A stretch of DNA of 8,953 nt, from positions 1-8,953 of the forward strand of contig JAWLCG010000205.1 of NCBI GenBank assembly GCA_041687295.1, read 5' to 3'. Source of the DNA: JAWLCG01 sp041687295 (GTDB lineage Bacteria; Planctomycetota; Phycisphaerae; SM23-33; FEN-1343). Below the pieces are notes generated by a model that was not told where the DNA came from, made no database searches, and saw only the letters and a list, made by a program, of their open reading frames with translations. Position numbers and translations under genes: made by a program. Of the stretch, positions 1 to 5,601 are shown one piece after another (position 1 is the stretch's first letter; each line of letters begins with the position of its first letter).

Positions 1-106
1 CACGCGGCTTTGGACCGCAAACCACCCAGCCAGCCAAAGCGGCGTCACGGCCGCCGCACTCCATACGGCGCTCGCGCCCTGGGCCTCCATTGGTTGGTAC
101 GACTGA
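1..106. other. Possible partial gene at window edge, strand unresolved
   Basis: Two readings compete and neither is recognised. On the plus strand a frame is open from base 2 to a TGA at 104-106 and would encode a C-terminus ending ASIGWYD. It would then converge on the PEP-CTERM gene, with the 153-183 hairpin between them. On the minus strand an ATG at 90 opens a frame running off the window as MEAQGASAVWSAAAV..., hydrophobic enough to be a signal or membrane segment but with no Shine-Dalgarno sequence. Both frames favour G or C at third positions to a similar degree, so composition does not decide between them. The rest of the stretch up to 152 shows nothing further. Confidence 0.25.
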
Positions 107-152
107 CGATCAGACGCCGGACGATGCCCTGCCAACCCGCCCGCGCAAACAC

Positions 153-183
153 GTGACGGGGCCCGATCGGCGGGCCCCGTCAC
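153..183. terminator. Strong hairpin, likely terminator of the PEP-CTERM gene
   Basis: A perfect 13-bp inverted repeat, GTGACGGGGCCCG and CGGGCCCCGTCAC, encloses a 5-nt loop (ATCGG). It lies 45 nt beyond the stop codon of the minus-strand PEP-CTERM gene. On that strand the stem is followed by GTGTTTG, a poor U-tract, so it is not a textbook intrinsic terminator. It could serve both directions if the edge ORF is a plus-strand gene. Confidence 0.6.
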
Positions 184-228
184 GGTCGTTGTGTCCACCT
201 GCACCGGTGAAGACCGACGGCAGGAAGG

Positions 229-879
229 TCAGGCCGTTCGGCGACGGCGGATCAGCAGGACGCTGCCGCCGGCCAGCAGGGCCAGGGTGGCCGGCTCGGG
301 CACGGCCGCGGGGCCTGAGGTGATGAACGCCTCGCTGCCGCCGCTGCTGAAGGCCTGCACGTGCATGCCCACTCGGAACCAGCCCTCGCTCAGGCCGGCG
401 ACCACGTCCTCCAGCGTGCGGGTGGGGGCCAGCTGGAAGTCCATCGACACCCACTCGCCGGGATTGACGCCCTTGTGAGGCCGGGGGTTGTGCGCCTGGA
501 AGGTGATCGCCTCGTGGAAGGGCACCACCAGGCTGTTGCCGCCGGGCAGGTTGCGCACCTTCTTGTCCAGGCCGAAGGCCACGCCCGGCACGCCGCCGTT
601 GTTGCCGTCCAGCACGTCGACCAGGTCGCCCAGCAGGTTGGGGTTCTCGAACGCGATCAGGCCGATCGTGCACGCATCGGGCCCGCTGTTGGAGAAGGTG
701 AACCGCACCCGGCCATCCTCGACCGGGGCGACCCCCAGCAGCAGCTGGGCCTGGCCGGTGTCCGCGTCGGGCTGATGGTTGCGGGTGATGTTCTCGAAGG
801 TGAACAGCAGCACGTCCGCCGACGCCGGCGTCGCCGCCAGCAGGGCCACCATCAGTAGGGCAGCAATTGCATATCGCAT
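229..879 (-). CDS. PEP-CTERM sorting domain-containing secreted protein
   Basis: This 216-residue protein is predicted to be exported. Residues 1-21 form a signal peptide (hydrophobic core, then an ASA cleavage site before Asp22). The C-terminus is a classic PEP-CTERM signal: VPEP at 193-196, a hydrophobic helix at about 197-210, then the basic cluster RRRR. In known systems an exosortase processes this tail at the membrane and the protein goes to the envelope or extracellular matrix. No exosortase gene is in the window. The body is probably beta-rich, with FTFENIT near the mature N-terminus, GVNPGEWVSMDF around 137-148 and GGSEAF near 180-185, a style I know from small PEP-CTERM proteins of unknown function. 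Only two or three cysteine or tryptophan residues are visible and there is no catalytic motif. The ATG at 879 is supported by a strong ribosome binding site. The gene stands alone, 187 nt from the GT4 gene. Confidence 0.9.
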   Translation of the reverse strand: MRYAIAALLMVALLAATPASADVLLFTFENITRNHQPDADTGQAQLLLGVAPVEDGRVRFTFSNSGPDACTIGLIAFENPNLLGDLVDVLDGNNGGVPGVAFGLDKKVRNLPGGNSLVVPFHEAITFQAHNPRPHKGVNPGEWVSMDFQLAPTRTLEDVVAGLSEGWFRVGMHVQAFSSGGSEAFITSGPAAVPEPATLALLAGGSVLLIRRRRTA

Positions 880-885
880 CCAGAT

Positions 886-891
886 CTCCTT
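886..891 (-). promoter_or_regulatory. Ribosome binding site of the PEP-CTERM gene
   Basis: AAGGAG on the minus strand sits 6 nt before the ATG at 879. It is a near-perfect Shine-Dalgarno sequence and fixes that start. Confidence 0.8.
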
Positions 892-987
892 GGTCAGATG
901 CTGTGTGTTCCCCGTGCCTCAGCACCCTACGATACGGCCCCAGCCCCAGGCAAATTCAGGGCCCGGAGCACCATGCGATGCCCGCGG

Positions 988-1010
988 ATATTCAAAATAT
1001 GAACATACTC
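988..1010 (-). promoter_or_regulatory. AT-rich island upstream of the PEP-CTERM gene, possible promoter or operator
   Basis: In an otherwise GC-rich region this short stretch is AT-rich. It contains the small inverted repeat TTCA (991-994) and TGAA (1000-1003) around AAATA. On the minus strand it reads TATGTTCATATTTTGAATAT, about 110-130 nt before the PEP-CTERM start. TATGTT or TATTTT could be a -10 element, but I see no convincing -35 box at the right distance, so this is a place to look rather than a defined promoter. Confidence 0.3.
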
Positions 1011-1051
1011 TCATCTGCCCTCGGTCGTGACGAAACGAACCCAATTTCCCG

Positions 1052-1064
1052 GCCCCGGTGGGGC
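1052..1064 (-). terminator. Weak hairpin just after the GT4 stop codon
   Basis: GCCCC-GGT-GGGGC forms a 5-bp stem with a 3-nt loop two bases beyond the stop codon of the minus-strand GT4 gene. The following minus-strand sequence contains short A and T runs (GGGAAATTGGGTTCGTTTCG) but no proper U-tract. It may help end transcription. The stem is too short to be sure. Confidence 0.3.
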
Positions 1065-1066
1065 GG

Positions 1067-3370
1067 CTAGAGCAGCTTTCGGTTGTTGGGGTCGCCCAGG
1101 AGGGTGATGGCCTTGAGGCAGCTCAGCGTGCTCTCGGCGCCCTGGTTGAGGTTGGCGCCGGTGGCCTCGAGGCCGTCGCAGCAGCCGCCGTTGGCCAGGT
1201 CGTAGAGCGTCACGTGCAGGTCGTTGGCGCCGAGGAACCAGTCCAGGGCCTTGCGGGCCAGGATGAGGTAGGTGTCGTCGTCGAGGATGCGGGCGGCGAC
1301 GCGGTAGGCGCTGGTCATGTCGCCGGCCTCGACGGGCTGCTGGCCGAAGGGCGGCTTGGGCCGGCCCGGCTCGAGCACGCCCTGGTTGCCCACGAAGCTG
1401 AAGTGGTCGTCCTCGAGGGTCTGGTCGGTCAGGAACCGCAGCGAATCGACGCCGATGGTGCGGTAGGCGGGGTTCTCCAGCACCTCGCCGGCCAGGAGCA
1501 TGGCCTCGCAGAGCTTGGCGTTGGCGCTGGTGAGGGTGGGCTCGAACCAGTGCCAGTCAGGGCGGTGGGTCTGGCTGTAGAGTTCGGCCAGGGCGGCGGC
1601 GTGCTCGGCGAGGATCCGCCGGACGTTGGCGGCCTCGGGGTAGTGCTGCAGGTAGCTGGCCAGGCCCATCACCACATGGGCCCGCGCCTGCGGGGCGTGC
1701 AGCCGGCGGACCGGCTCGAGGGCGCGGTCGAACATCTGCTTGGCCAGCAGGCGGTCCAGCGGGTCGCGCATGGCGTTGACGGTGGTGCCCAGGGCGGACA
1801 GGGCACGGCCCTGGGAGTCTTCACTGCCCACGTCGTCGAGCCACTGGCGCTTGTAGTTCATGAAGTTATGGAACTGCCCGTCCTCGCGCTGGGCGTAGTG
1901 CAAAAAGCCCAGGTAGCGGCTGGTGAGGTGGCCCATGTGCAGCGCGTCCAGGGCGTCCTGGTTCATGACGGCCACCTGCAGGGCGCGGGCGTTGTCGCTG
2001 GTGGAGTAGCCGTGGAAACGGTTGGGCGTGCGGTAGATGGCGTGCTGGAGGATGCCCGTGTCGTCGGTGAGCCGCCGCATGTGGTCGAAGCGGGGCTCGA
2101 CGACCGTCTCGGTGGCCACGATGGGCCGGGCCGCCTGCTGCACGCGGATCGTCTGGCTGTAGACGTTGAGCACGCGGTCGAACAGCCGGGTGTAGTGCTT
2201 GCCGACCTCTGGCCAGCTGGTCTCTCGGCCGTAGACCAGGGCCTTGCTCTTCATCGCGTCGATTCGCTCGGGCTGGTCCAGCAGGCCGGTCAGGGCGTCG
2301 GCCATCGCCTCGGCGTTGCCCGGCTCGACCAGCAGGCCGCGCCCGTCGACGAGCACCTCGCGGGCGTGCAGGAACGGCGTGCTGACCACGGCCGTGCCCA
2401 TGGCCAGGGCGTAGGCCAGCGTGCCGCTGACGACCTGTTCGAGGTTGGGGTAGGGAATCACGTAGATGTCGCACATCCGCAGGAAGTCGACCAGTTCCTC
2501 CTGGCTGAGGTACTGGTTGTAGAACAGGACGTTCTGGCGGAGGCCCAGTTCCTTGACGATCCGCTGGAGCTTGAGGCGGTAGTCCTCGCCGTGGAGGCGT
2601 TTGACCTCCGGATGGGTCGCGCCGACGACGAGGTAGATGATCTCGGGGTGCTTGCGGGCGACCTTGGCCATGGCGTACAGGGCGTTCTCGACGCCCTTGC
2701 CCGGGCCCAGCAGGCCGAAGGTCAGCAGGACGGGTCGGCCGGCGATGTTGTAGCGGGCCTTGATGTCGCGTGGCCGGCTGTCGGGCAGCGGGGGCGTGCC
2801 GTGGGGGATCACTTCCACGCGGGCGGGGTCCAGGCCGTACTGCTCGATGAGGATCTGCCGGCTATGCTGGGTCATCGTCACCAGCACGTTGGCCCAGTGG
2901 GCCAGGGCCATCAGGCCGCGGCGGTAGTGGGGTTCGGGGTCGCGCAGGACGGTGTGCAGCGTGGCGACGGTGGGCTTGCGGAGGCTCCGCAGCAGGCGCA
3001 GCAGATGCATGCCGGCCTCGCCGCCGAAGATGCCGAACTCGTGCTGGATCGAGACGATGTCGACGTCGCTGAAGTTGATGAAGTCGGCCGCCCGCTGGTA
3101 GTCGTCCAGGCGGTCGCGATGCATCTCGAAGCCGACCTCGCCGGGGTACTCGAACCGCTCGCTGCCGGGGCCGTTGACGGCGATCACGCGGTGGCGCGCG
3201 GTGGTGTCGGTGGCGGTGCGGATGGCGCCGTAGAGGTCGCGGGTGAAGGTGGCGATGCCGCACTGCCGCGGCACGTAGGTGGCCAGAAAGGCCGTCGAGA
3301 CGCGGCTCTTGCGCGGGGTGGCGTTCTGAATGGTCGAAGGAGCGATGTGGGTGCGTGTGCTGTCAATCAT
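1067..3370 (-). CDS. GT4-type glycosyltransferase fused to a C-terminal helical glycosidase-like domain
   Basis: This 767-residue two-domain protein is probably cytoplasmic, with no signal peptide or membrane segment. Residues about 24-405 form a GT-B glycosyltransferase of family GT4: PRQCGIATFTRDL at 34-46 (N-terminal donor/acceptor loop), IQHEFGIFGG at 108-117, VIPHG at 187-191, FGLLGPGKG at 218-226, and the donor-site region PYPNLEQVVSGTLAYALAMG at 306-325. The usual EX7E pair is altered: Glu311 is present but the residue eight places on is Ala319. Residues about 425-767 look like an (alpha/alpha) toroid, with GYSTSDNARAL at 454-464, DDVGSEDSQGRALSALG at 512-528, DWHWFEPTLTSANAKL at 605-620 and a C-terminal NLNQGAESTL at 740-749. 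From memory such fusions accompany mannoside or mannan metabolism in bacteria, but the sugar cannot be read here. The ATG at 3370 is preferred over an in-frame TTG at 3388 because AGGGA precedes it at good spacing. Confidence 0.88.
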   Translation of the reverse strand: MIDSTRTHIAPSTIQNATPRKSRVSTAFLATYVPRQCGIATFTRDLYGAIRTATDTTARHRVIAVNGPGSERFEYPGEVGFEMHRDRLDDYQRAADFINFSDVDIVSIQHEFGIFGGEAGMHLLRLLRSLRKPTVATLHTVLRDPEPHYRRGLMALAHWANVLVTMTQHSRQILIEQYGLDPARVEVIPHGTPPLPDSRPRDIKARYNIAGRPVLLTFGLLGPGKGVENALYAMAKVARKHPEIIYLVVGATHPEVKRLHGEDYRLKLQRIVKELGLRQNVLFYNQYLSQEELVDFLRMCDIYVIPYPNLEQVVSGTLAYALAMGTAVVSTPFLHAREVLVDGRGLLVEPGNAEAMADALTGLLDQPERIDAMKSKALVYGRETSWPEVGKHYTRLFDRVLNVYSQTIRVQQAARPIVATETVVEPRFDHMRRLTDDTGILQHAIYRTPNRFHGYSTSDNARALQVAVMNQDALDALHMGHLTSRYLGFLHYAQREDGQFHNFMNYKRQWLDDVGSEDSQGRALSALGTTVNAMRDPLDRLLAKQMFDRALEPVRRLHAPQARAHVVMGLASYLQHYPEAANVRRILAEHAAALAELYSQTHRPDWHWFEPTLTSANAKLCEAMLLAGEVLENPAYRTIGVDSLRFLTDQTLEDDHFSFVGNQGVLEPGRPKPPFGQQPVEAGDMTSAYRVAARILDDDTYLILARKALDWFLGANDLHVTLYDLANGGCCDGLEATGANLNQGAESTLSCLKAITLLGDPNNRKLL

Positions 3371-3378
3371 GGTGGCCG

Positions 3379-3383
3379 TCCCT
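3379..3383 (-). promoter_or_regulatory. Ribosome binding site deciding the GT4 start
   Basis: AGGGA on the minus strand lies 8 nt before the ATG at 3370. The alternative TTG start at 3388 has no comparable sequence upstream, which is why the shorter protein is preferred. Confidence 0.6.
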
Positions 3384-3516
3384 GTCAAAGCAGGTCCGCG
3401 TCACCCGGGAGCCCTCCCAGGCGTGCGGACCCGCACAACGGGCAGGTCCGGCGGACAACTGCCGAAACTACTTCCCCCTAGCCCGTTTGCCGGTTGTGCC
3501 TGCGGGCGGCTCTGGA

Positions 3517-3577
3517 CCCAAGCCCACGGAGTGCCTTCCGTGGGCATCGGGGCGGGCTGTTCCCGGCGGGGCACAAC
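3517..3577 (+). repeat. 61-nt dispersed hairpin repeat, copy A
   Basis: The copy runs from CCCAAGCCCACGGA to GCGGGGCACAAC. Its hairpin at 3522-3545 has a 9-bp stem (GCCCACGGA and TCCGTGGGC), plus a possible G-T wobble closing a 4-nt loop. It differs from copy C at about 7 of 61 positions with no gaps. Similarity to copy D continues to about 3611 (CGCACGTCCGATGG followed by ACAAACGG). It lies between two minus-strand genes. Confidence 0.8.
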
Positions 3578-3608
3578 ACCCTCGCACGTCCGATGGACAA
3601 ACGGTCTA

Positions 3609-3657
3609 GCCTATAAATGGCTTGATGGGGCGCATGGCCCCACGGGGATTTATAGGC
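3609..3657. repeat. Interrupted palindrome with TATAAAT arms
   Basis: The outer arms GCCTATAAAT (3609-3618) and ATTTATAGGC (3648-3657) are perfect 10-bp complements. A second perfect pair, TGGGGC (3626-3631) and GCCCCA (3637-3642), lies inside around GCATG. The nested symmetry would allow a cruciform or two-part RNA hairpin, or could be an operator. TATAAAT also resembles a -10 box on either strand, but no good -35 box accompanies it. The left arm abuts the tail of repeat copy A. Confidence 0.65.
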
Positions 3658-3862
3658 GCCAACGCCCGATAACCTCCAGGACGGGCCTGAGGGATCGCCG
3701 GGGCCGGACCGCCAGCAGAACCGAGCGAGGCGGGCATGGCTGGACGCAAGAAGGCGCAAGTGGTGTCTTATGCGGGCCTAAGCCGCTCCTGCGGGCGGGC
3801 GGTGTCGTCGGGGCCCGCTGGGCACCCCCGGCGGAAGGGGCCGGGGCGGGCGGGGCCGGGCG

Positions 3863-5188
3863 CTACAGACTCTTGGTGACCAGCGCCGCGAATCGCAGGC
3901 CGCGCTGGATGTAATTGGCGAATTGGCCGTAGCTCGCGCAGCCCGGGCTCAGCAGGACCGCGTCGCCCGGCCGGGCGGCGGCCATGGCGGCCCGGACGGC
4001 GTCGTCGAAGTCGGCCGCTCGCACCACCGTCGGCCCGTCGGCGCCGGCCAGGGCCTCGACGCCGTCGGCCAGGGCGGGCCCGACCGCGCCGGTGGCCACC
4101 ACGGCCCGGCACCGCTGGGCCAGGGCGGCGCACATCCCCTCCAGCGGCAGGTGCTTGTCGTAGCCGCCCACGATGGCGACGACCCGCCCGGGCTCGAAGC
4201 TGTTCAGGGCCACGACCGCCCCGGCGGGGGTGGTGGCCTTGGAATCGTCGAAGTACCGCACGCCGTCGCGCTGCGCTACCAGCGCCAGCCGATGCGGCAG
4301 GCCCGTGAAGCCGGCCAGGGCCTTCGCCGCGGCCGACCGCTCCACGCCCATCGCCGCGCCCAGCGCCCAGGCCGCCTGGGCATTGAGCTGATTGTGCGGC
4401 CCCGGCACGGCCAGTTCGAACGGCTCGCCGTCGGGCCCGAACCACGCCACGCGCCCCGGGGCCTCCTCGGCCCAGGCGGCGACGACCGGGTCGGCGGCGT
4501 TGAGCACCAGCACGCCGTCGGGGCCCTGGAAGCGGAAGAGGTTCTTCTTGGCGTCGCCGTAGGCCGCCATCGTGCCGTGGCGGTCGAGGTGGTTGGCCAG
4601 CAGGTTCGTCACGCACGCCACGGCCGGCGAGACGCCCGCCAGCGGCGTGTAGAGCAGCTGAAAGCTCGACAGCTCCAGCACCACCGCGTGGTCGGCCTGG
4701 ATGCGGCCCGCCGCCAGGTCCTCCAGCAGACTGCCCCCGATATTGCCGCCCAGGTGCGTCGTGTAGCGCGTGGCCAGCACGGCTGCGGTCATGGCGGCGG
4801 TGGTGCTCTTGCCCACGCTGCCGGTGATGCCGACCATCGTGGCCGGGCAGCGCTCCATAAAGAGGTTGATCTCGGTGGCCATGGCCACGCCGGCCCGCCG
4901 GGCAGCCTGCAGGAAGGGGGCCTCCTCCGGCACGGCCGGGTTGACCACCAGCCGGTCGCAGCCGACCAGGTCGGCCTCGTCATGGCCGCCCAGGTGCAGC
5001 GTCACGTCCAGGCCGTCCAGTTGCGCGACGCTCTCGGCCAGATCCGCCGCCGGCGCCAGGTCCGTCACGACCACCTCGGCGCCCTGGCCCGCCAGCCAGC
5101 GCGTCACGCCCACGCCGCCGCCGAACCGGCCCAGCCCCATCACCACCACACGCTTGCCCGCGAAGTCCCTGCTCATGCCCGACAGCAT
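3863..5188 (-). CDS. murD: UDP-N-acetylmuramoylalanine--D-glutamate ligase (MurD)
   Basis: The protein adds D-glutamate to UDP-MurNAc-L-Ala with ATP, a cytoplasmic step of peptidoglycan precursor synthesis. At 441 residues it matches the family length. Domains are in order: N-terminal Rossmann-like UDP-binding domain with GLGRFGGG (18-25); central ATPase domain with P-loop GITGSVGKST (120-129), ELSSFQL (172-178) and NHLDRH (199-204), with Lys214 in DAK where the carbamylated lysine is expected; and C-terminal domain with HNQLNA (265-270), DDSKATT (314-320), GGYDK (341-345) and LSPGCAS (413-419). The DSKAT, GGxDK and LSPxCAS set distinguishes MurD from MurC, MurE and MurF. The P-loop is odd: valine replaces the usual asparagine of GSNGKST. 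The ATG at 5188 has an AGGGGG upstream. The ATG at 5176 (437 residues, MSRDFAGK) matches the usual MurD N-terminus as well. The gene is not in a division/cell-wall cluster, and gaps of over 400 nt flank it. Confidence 0.93.
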   Translation of the reverse strand: MLSGMSRDFAGKRVVVMGLGRFGGGVGVTRWLAGQGAEVVVTDLAPAADLAESVAQLDGLDVTLHLGGHDEADLVGCDRLVVNPAVPEEAPFLQAARRAGVAMATEINLFMERCPATMVGITGSVGKSTTAAMTAAVLATRYTTHLGGNIGGSLLEDLAAGRIQADHAVVLELSSFQLLYTPLAGVSPAVACVTNLLANHLDRHGTMAAYGDAKKNLFRFQGPDGVLVLNAADPVVAAWAEEAPGRVAWFGPDGEPFELAVPGPHNQLNAQAAWALGAAMGVERSAAAKALAGFTGLPHRLALVAQRDGVRYFDDSKATTPAGAVVALNSFEPGRVVAIVGGYDKHLPLEGMCAALAQRCRAVVATGAVGPALADGVEALAGADGPTVVRAADFDDAVRAAMAAARPGDAVLLSPGCASYGQFANYIQRGLRFAALVTKSL

Positions 5189-5199
5189 ACCCGCCCCCG

Positions 5200-5205
5200 C
5201 CCCCT
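5200..5205 (-). promoter_or_regulatory. Putative ribosome binding site of murD
   Basis: AGGGGG on the minus strand lies 11 nt before the ATG at 5188 and 23 nt before the ATG at 5176. The spacing is long, but nothing better lies nearby, so it mildly favours the upstream start. Confidence 0.4.
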
Positions 5206-5240
5206 TTTCATATACCCCCCGGCACGCCCGGGGTCCGTAG

Positions 5241-5257
5241 GGCGGGCACCGCCCGCC
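5241..5257. repeat. Short GC hairpin
   Basis: GGCGGGC (5241-5247) and GCCCGCC (5251-5257) are perfect complements around ACC. The hairpin sits about 50 nt upstream of the murD start in the likely leader region. It has no T-tract. Confidence 0.5.
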
Positions 5258-5296
5258 GCGATGGCGCCAGGTGGTCCCATGTGTCCCCATATGGCC

Positions 5297-5310
5297 CCGG
5301 GCATGCCCGG
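5297..5310. repeat. Perfect 14-bp palindrome
   Basis: CCGGGCATGCCCGG is its own reverse complement. It could be a dimeric protein binding site or part of the repeat debris in this gap. Only the symmetry is visible. Confidence 0.45.
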
Positions 5311-5355
5311 AGTCTTCGAACTCGGCACAGCGCCCAGGCGTTGCACTCCATATGG

Positions 5356-5416
5356 CCCAAGCCCACGGATTGCCATCCGTGGGCATCTCGGCCGGGCCGA
5401 ACTTGCGGGGCACAAC
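5356..5416 (+). repeat. 61-nt dispersed hairpin repeat, copy B
   Basis: The copy has the same ends and length as the others (CCCAAGCCC to GGGGCACAAC). The hairpin at 5361-5384 has a perfect 10-bp stem, GCCCACGGAT and ATCCGTGGGC, around TGCC. Relative to copy C both bases of the innermost pair are exchanged (A-T to T-A), so pairing is kept. The middle (GGCCGGGCCGAAC) may contain a compensating insertion and deletion. It lies between minus-strand genes. Confidence 0.8.
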
Positions 5417-5504
5417 CCTTCATGTCGGCCCTGCCCGACGGAGCCCAACCATCCCCTGGCCCCCACGCAGGACCTCGGGCAAGCCCGGACCTCTACAGCC
5501 CGTA

Positions 5505-5594
5505 GGCTGGGACAGAGCGGCGTGGCCGCGGCGTCCCACCTTTTCGCGGTCCACCGCCCAAGAAGGTGGGACGCCGCTTCGCTCTGTCCCAGCC
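5505..5594. repeat. 90-nt two-part palindrome next to the permease stop codon
   Basis: The outer arms GGCTGGGACAGAGCG (5505-5519) and CGCTCTGTCCCAGCC (5580-5594) are perfect 15-bp complements. The inner arms CGGCGTCCCACCTT (5529-5542) and AAGGTGGGACGCCG (5563-5576) are perfect over 14 bp. Spacers of 9 and 3 nt separate the two parts and the loop is 20 nt. A further CGTAGG/CCTACG pair (5501-5506 and 5601-5606) would include the permease stop codon. Read from the permease transcript it begins 7 nt after the stop and could act as a terminator or 3' stabiliser, but there is no U-tract. The size and arms also suggest a small non-autonomous mobile element. Confidence 0.75.
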
Positions 5595-5601
5595 AACGGC
5601 C

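Larger units (their letters stand above)
3371..3862. other. 492-nt gap between murD and the GT4 gene, without a convincing gene
   Basis: The gap holds the first copy of the 61-nt repeat, the interrupted TATAAAT-arm palindrome and otherwise GC-rich sequence. A 93-codon minus-strand frame (3478-3759) and a 47-codon plus-strand frame (3736-3879) run through repeat sequence or into murD, and neither resembles a protein. No clear sigma-70 promoter for the GT4 gene is visible. G-rich tracts (GGGGCCGGGGCGGGCGGGG) lie just beyond the murD stop. Confidence 0.6.
5189..5601. other. 413-nt gap between the permease and murD, packed with palindromes
   Basis: No credible gene lies here. The gap holds a GGCGGGC-acc-GCCCGCC hairpin (5241-5257), the perfect palindrome CCGGGCATGCCCGG (5297-5310), repeat copy B (5356-5416), a small CGGGC-aa-GCCCG repeat (5476-5487) flanked by GGACCTC direct repeats (5470-5476 and 5487-5493), and the 90-nt two-part palindrome. 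ATATGGCCC occurs twice (at about 5290 and 5350). Related GCCCGG-containing phrases occur at 5226, 5305 and 5483. The stretch looks like accumulated repeat elements. Confidence 0.6.

Noticed and set aside
1058..3481. 807-codon open frame on the plus strand
   Set aside because: It is antisense to the GT4 gene. The product is a low-complexity run of Gly, Ala, Val and His typical of the reverse strand of GC-rich coding sequence, with no family motif.
3478..3759. 93-codon minus-strand frame in the gap next to the GT4 gene
   Set aside because: Much of it translates repeat copy A and the adjacent palindrome. The same repeat gives similar peptides (PWAWA-like) at other loci, so the apparent peptide conservation is DNA-level.
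3736..3879. 47-codon plus-strand frame beginning MAGRKKAQ
   Set aside because: It overlaps the 3' end of murD on the other strand, has only a weak G-rich leader and no recognisable protein features.
5505..5594. Calling the 90-nt palindrome a standard intrinsic terminator
   Set aside because: It has no U-tract on either strand and an unusually long two-part stem. It is listed as a repeat instead.
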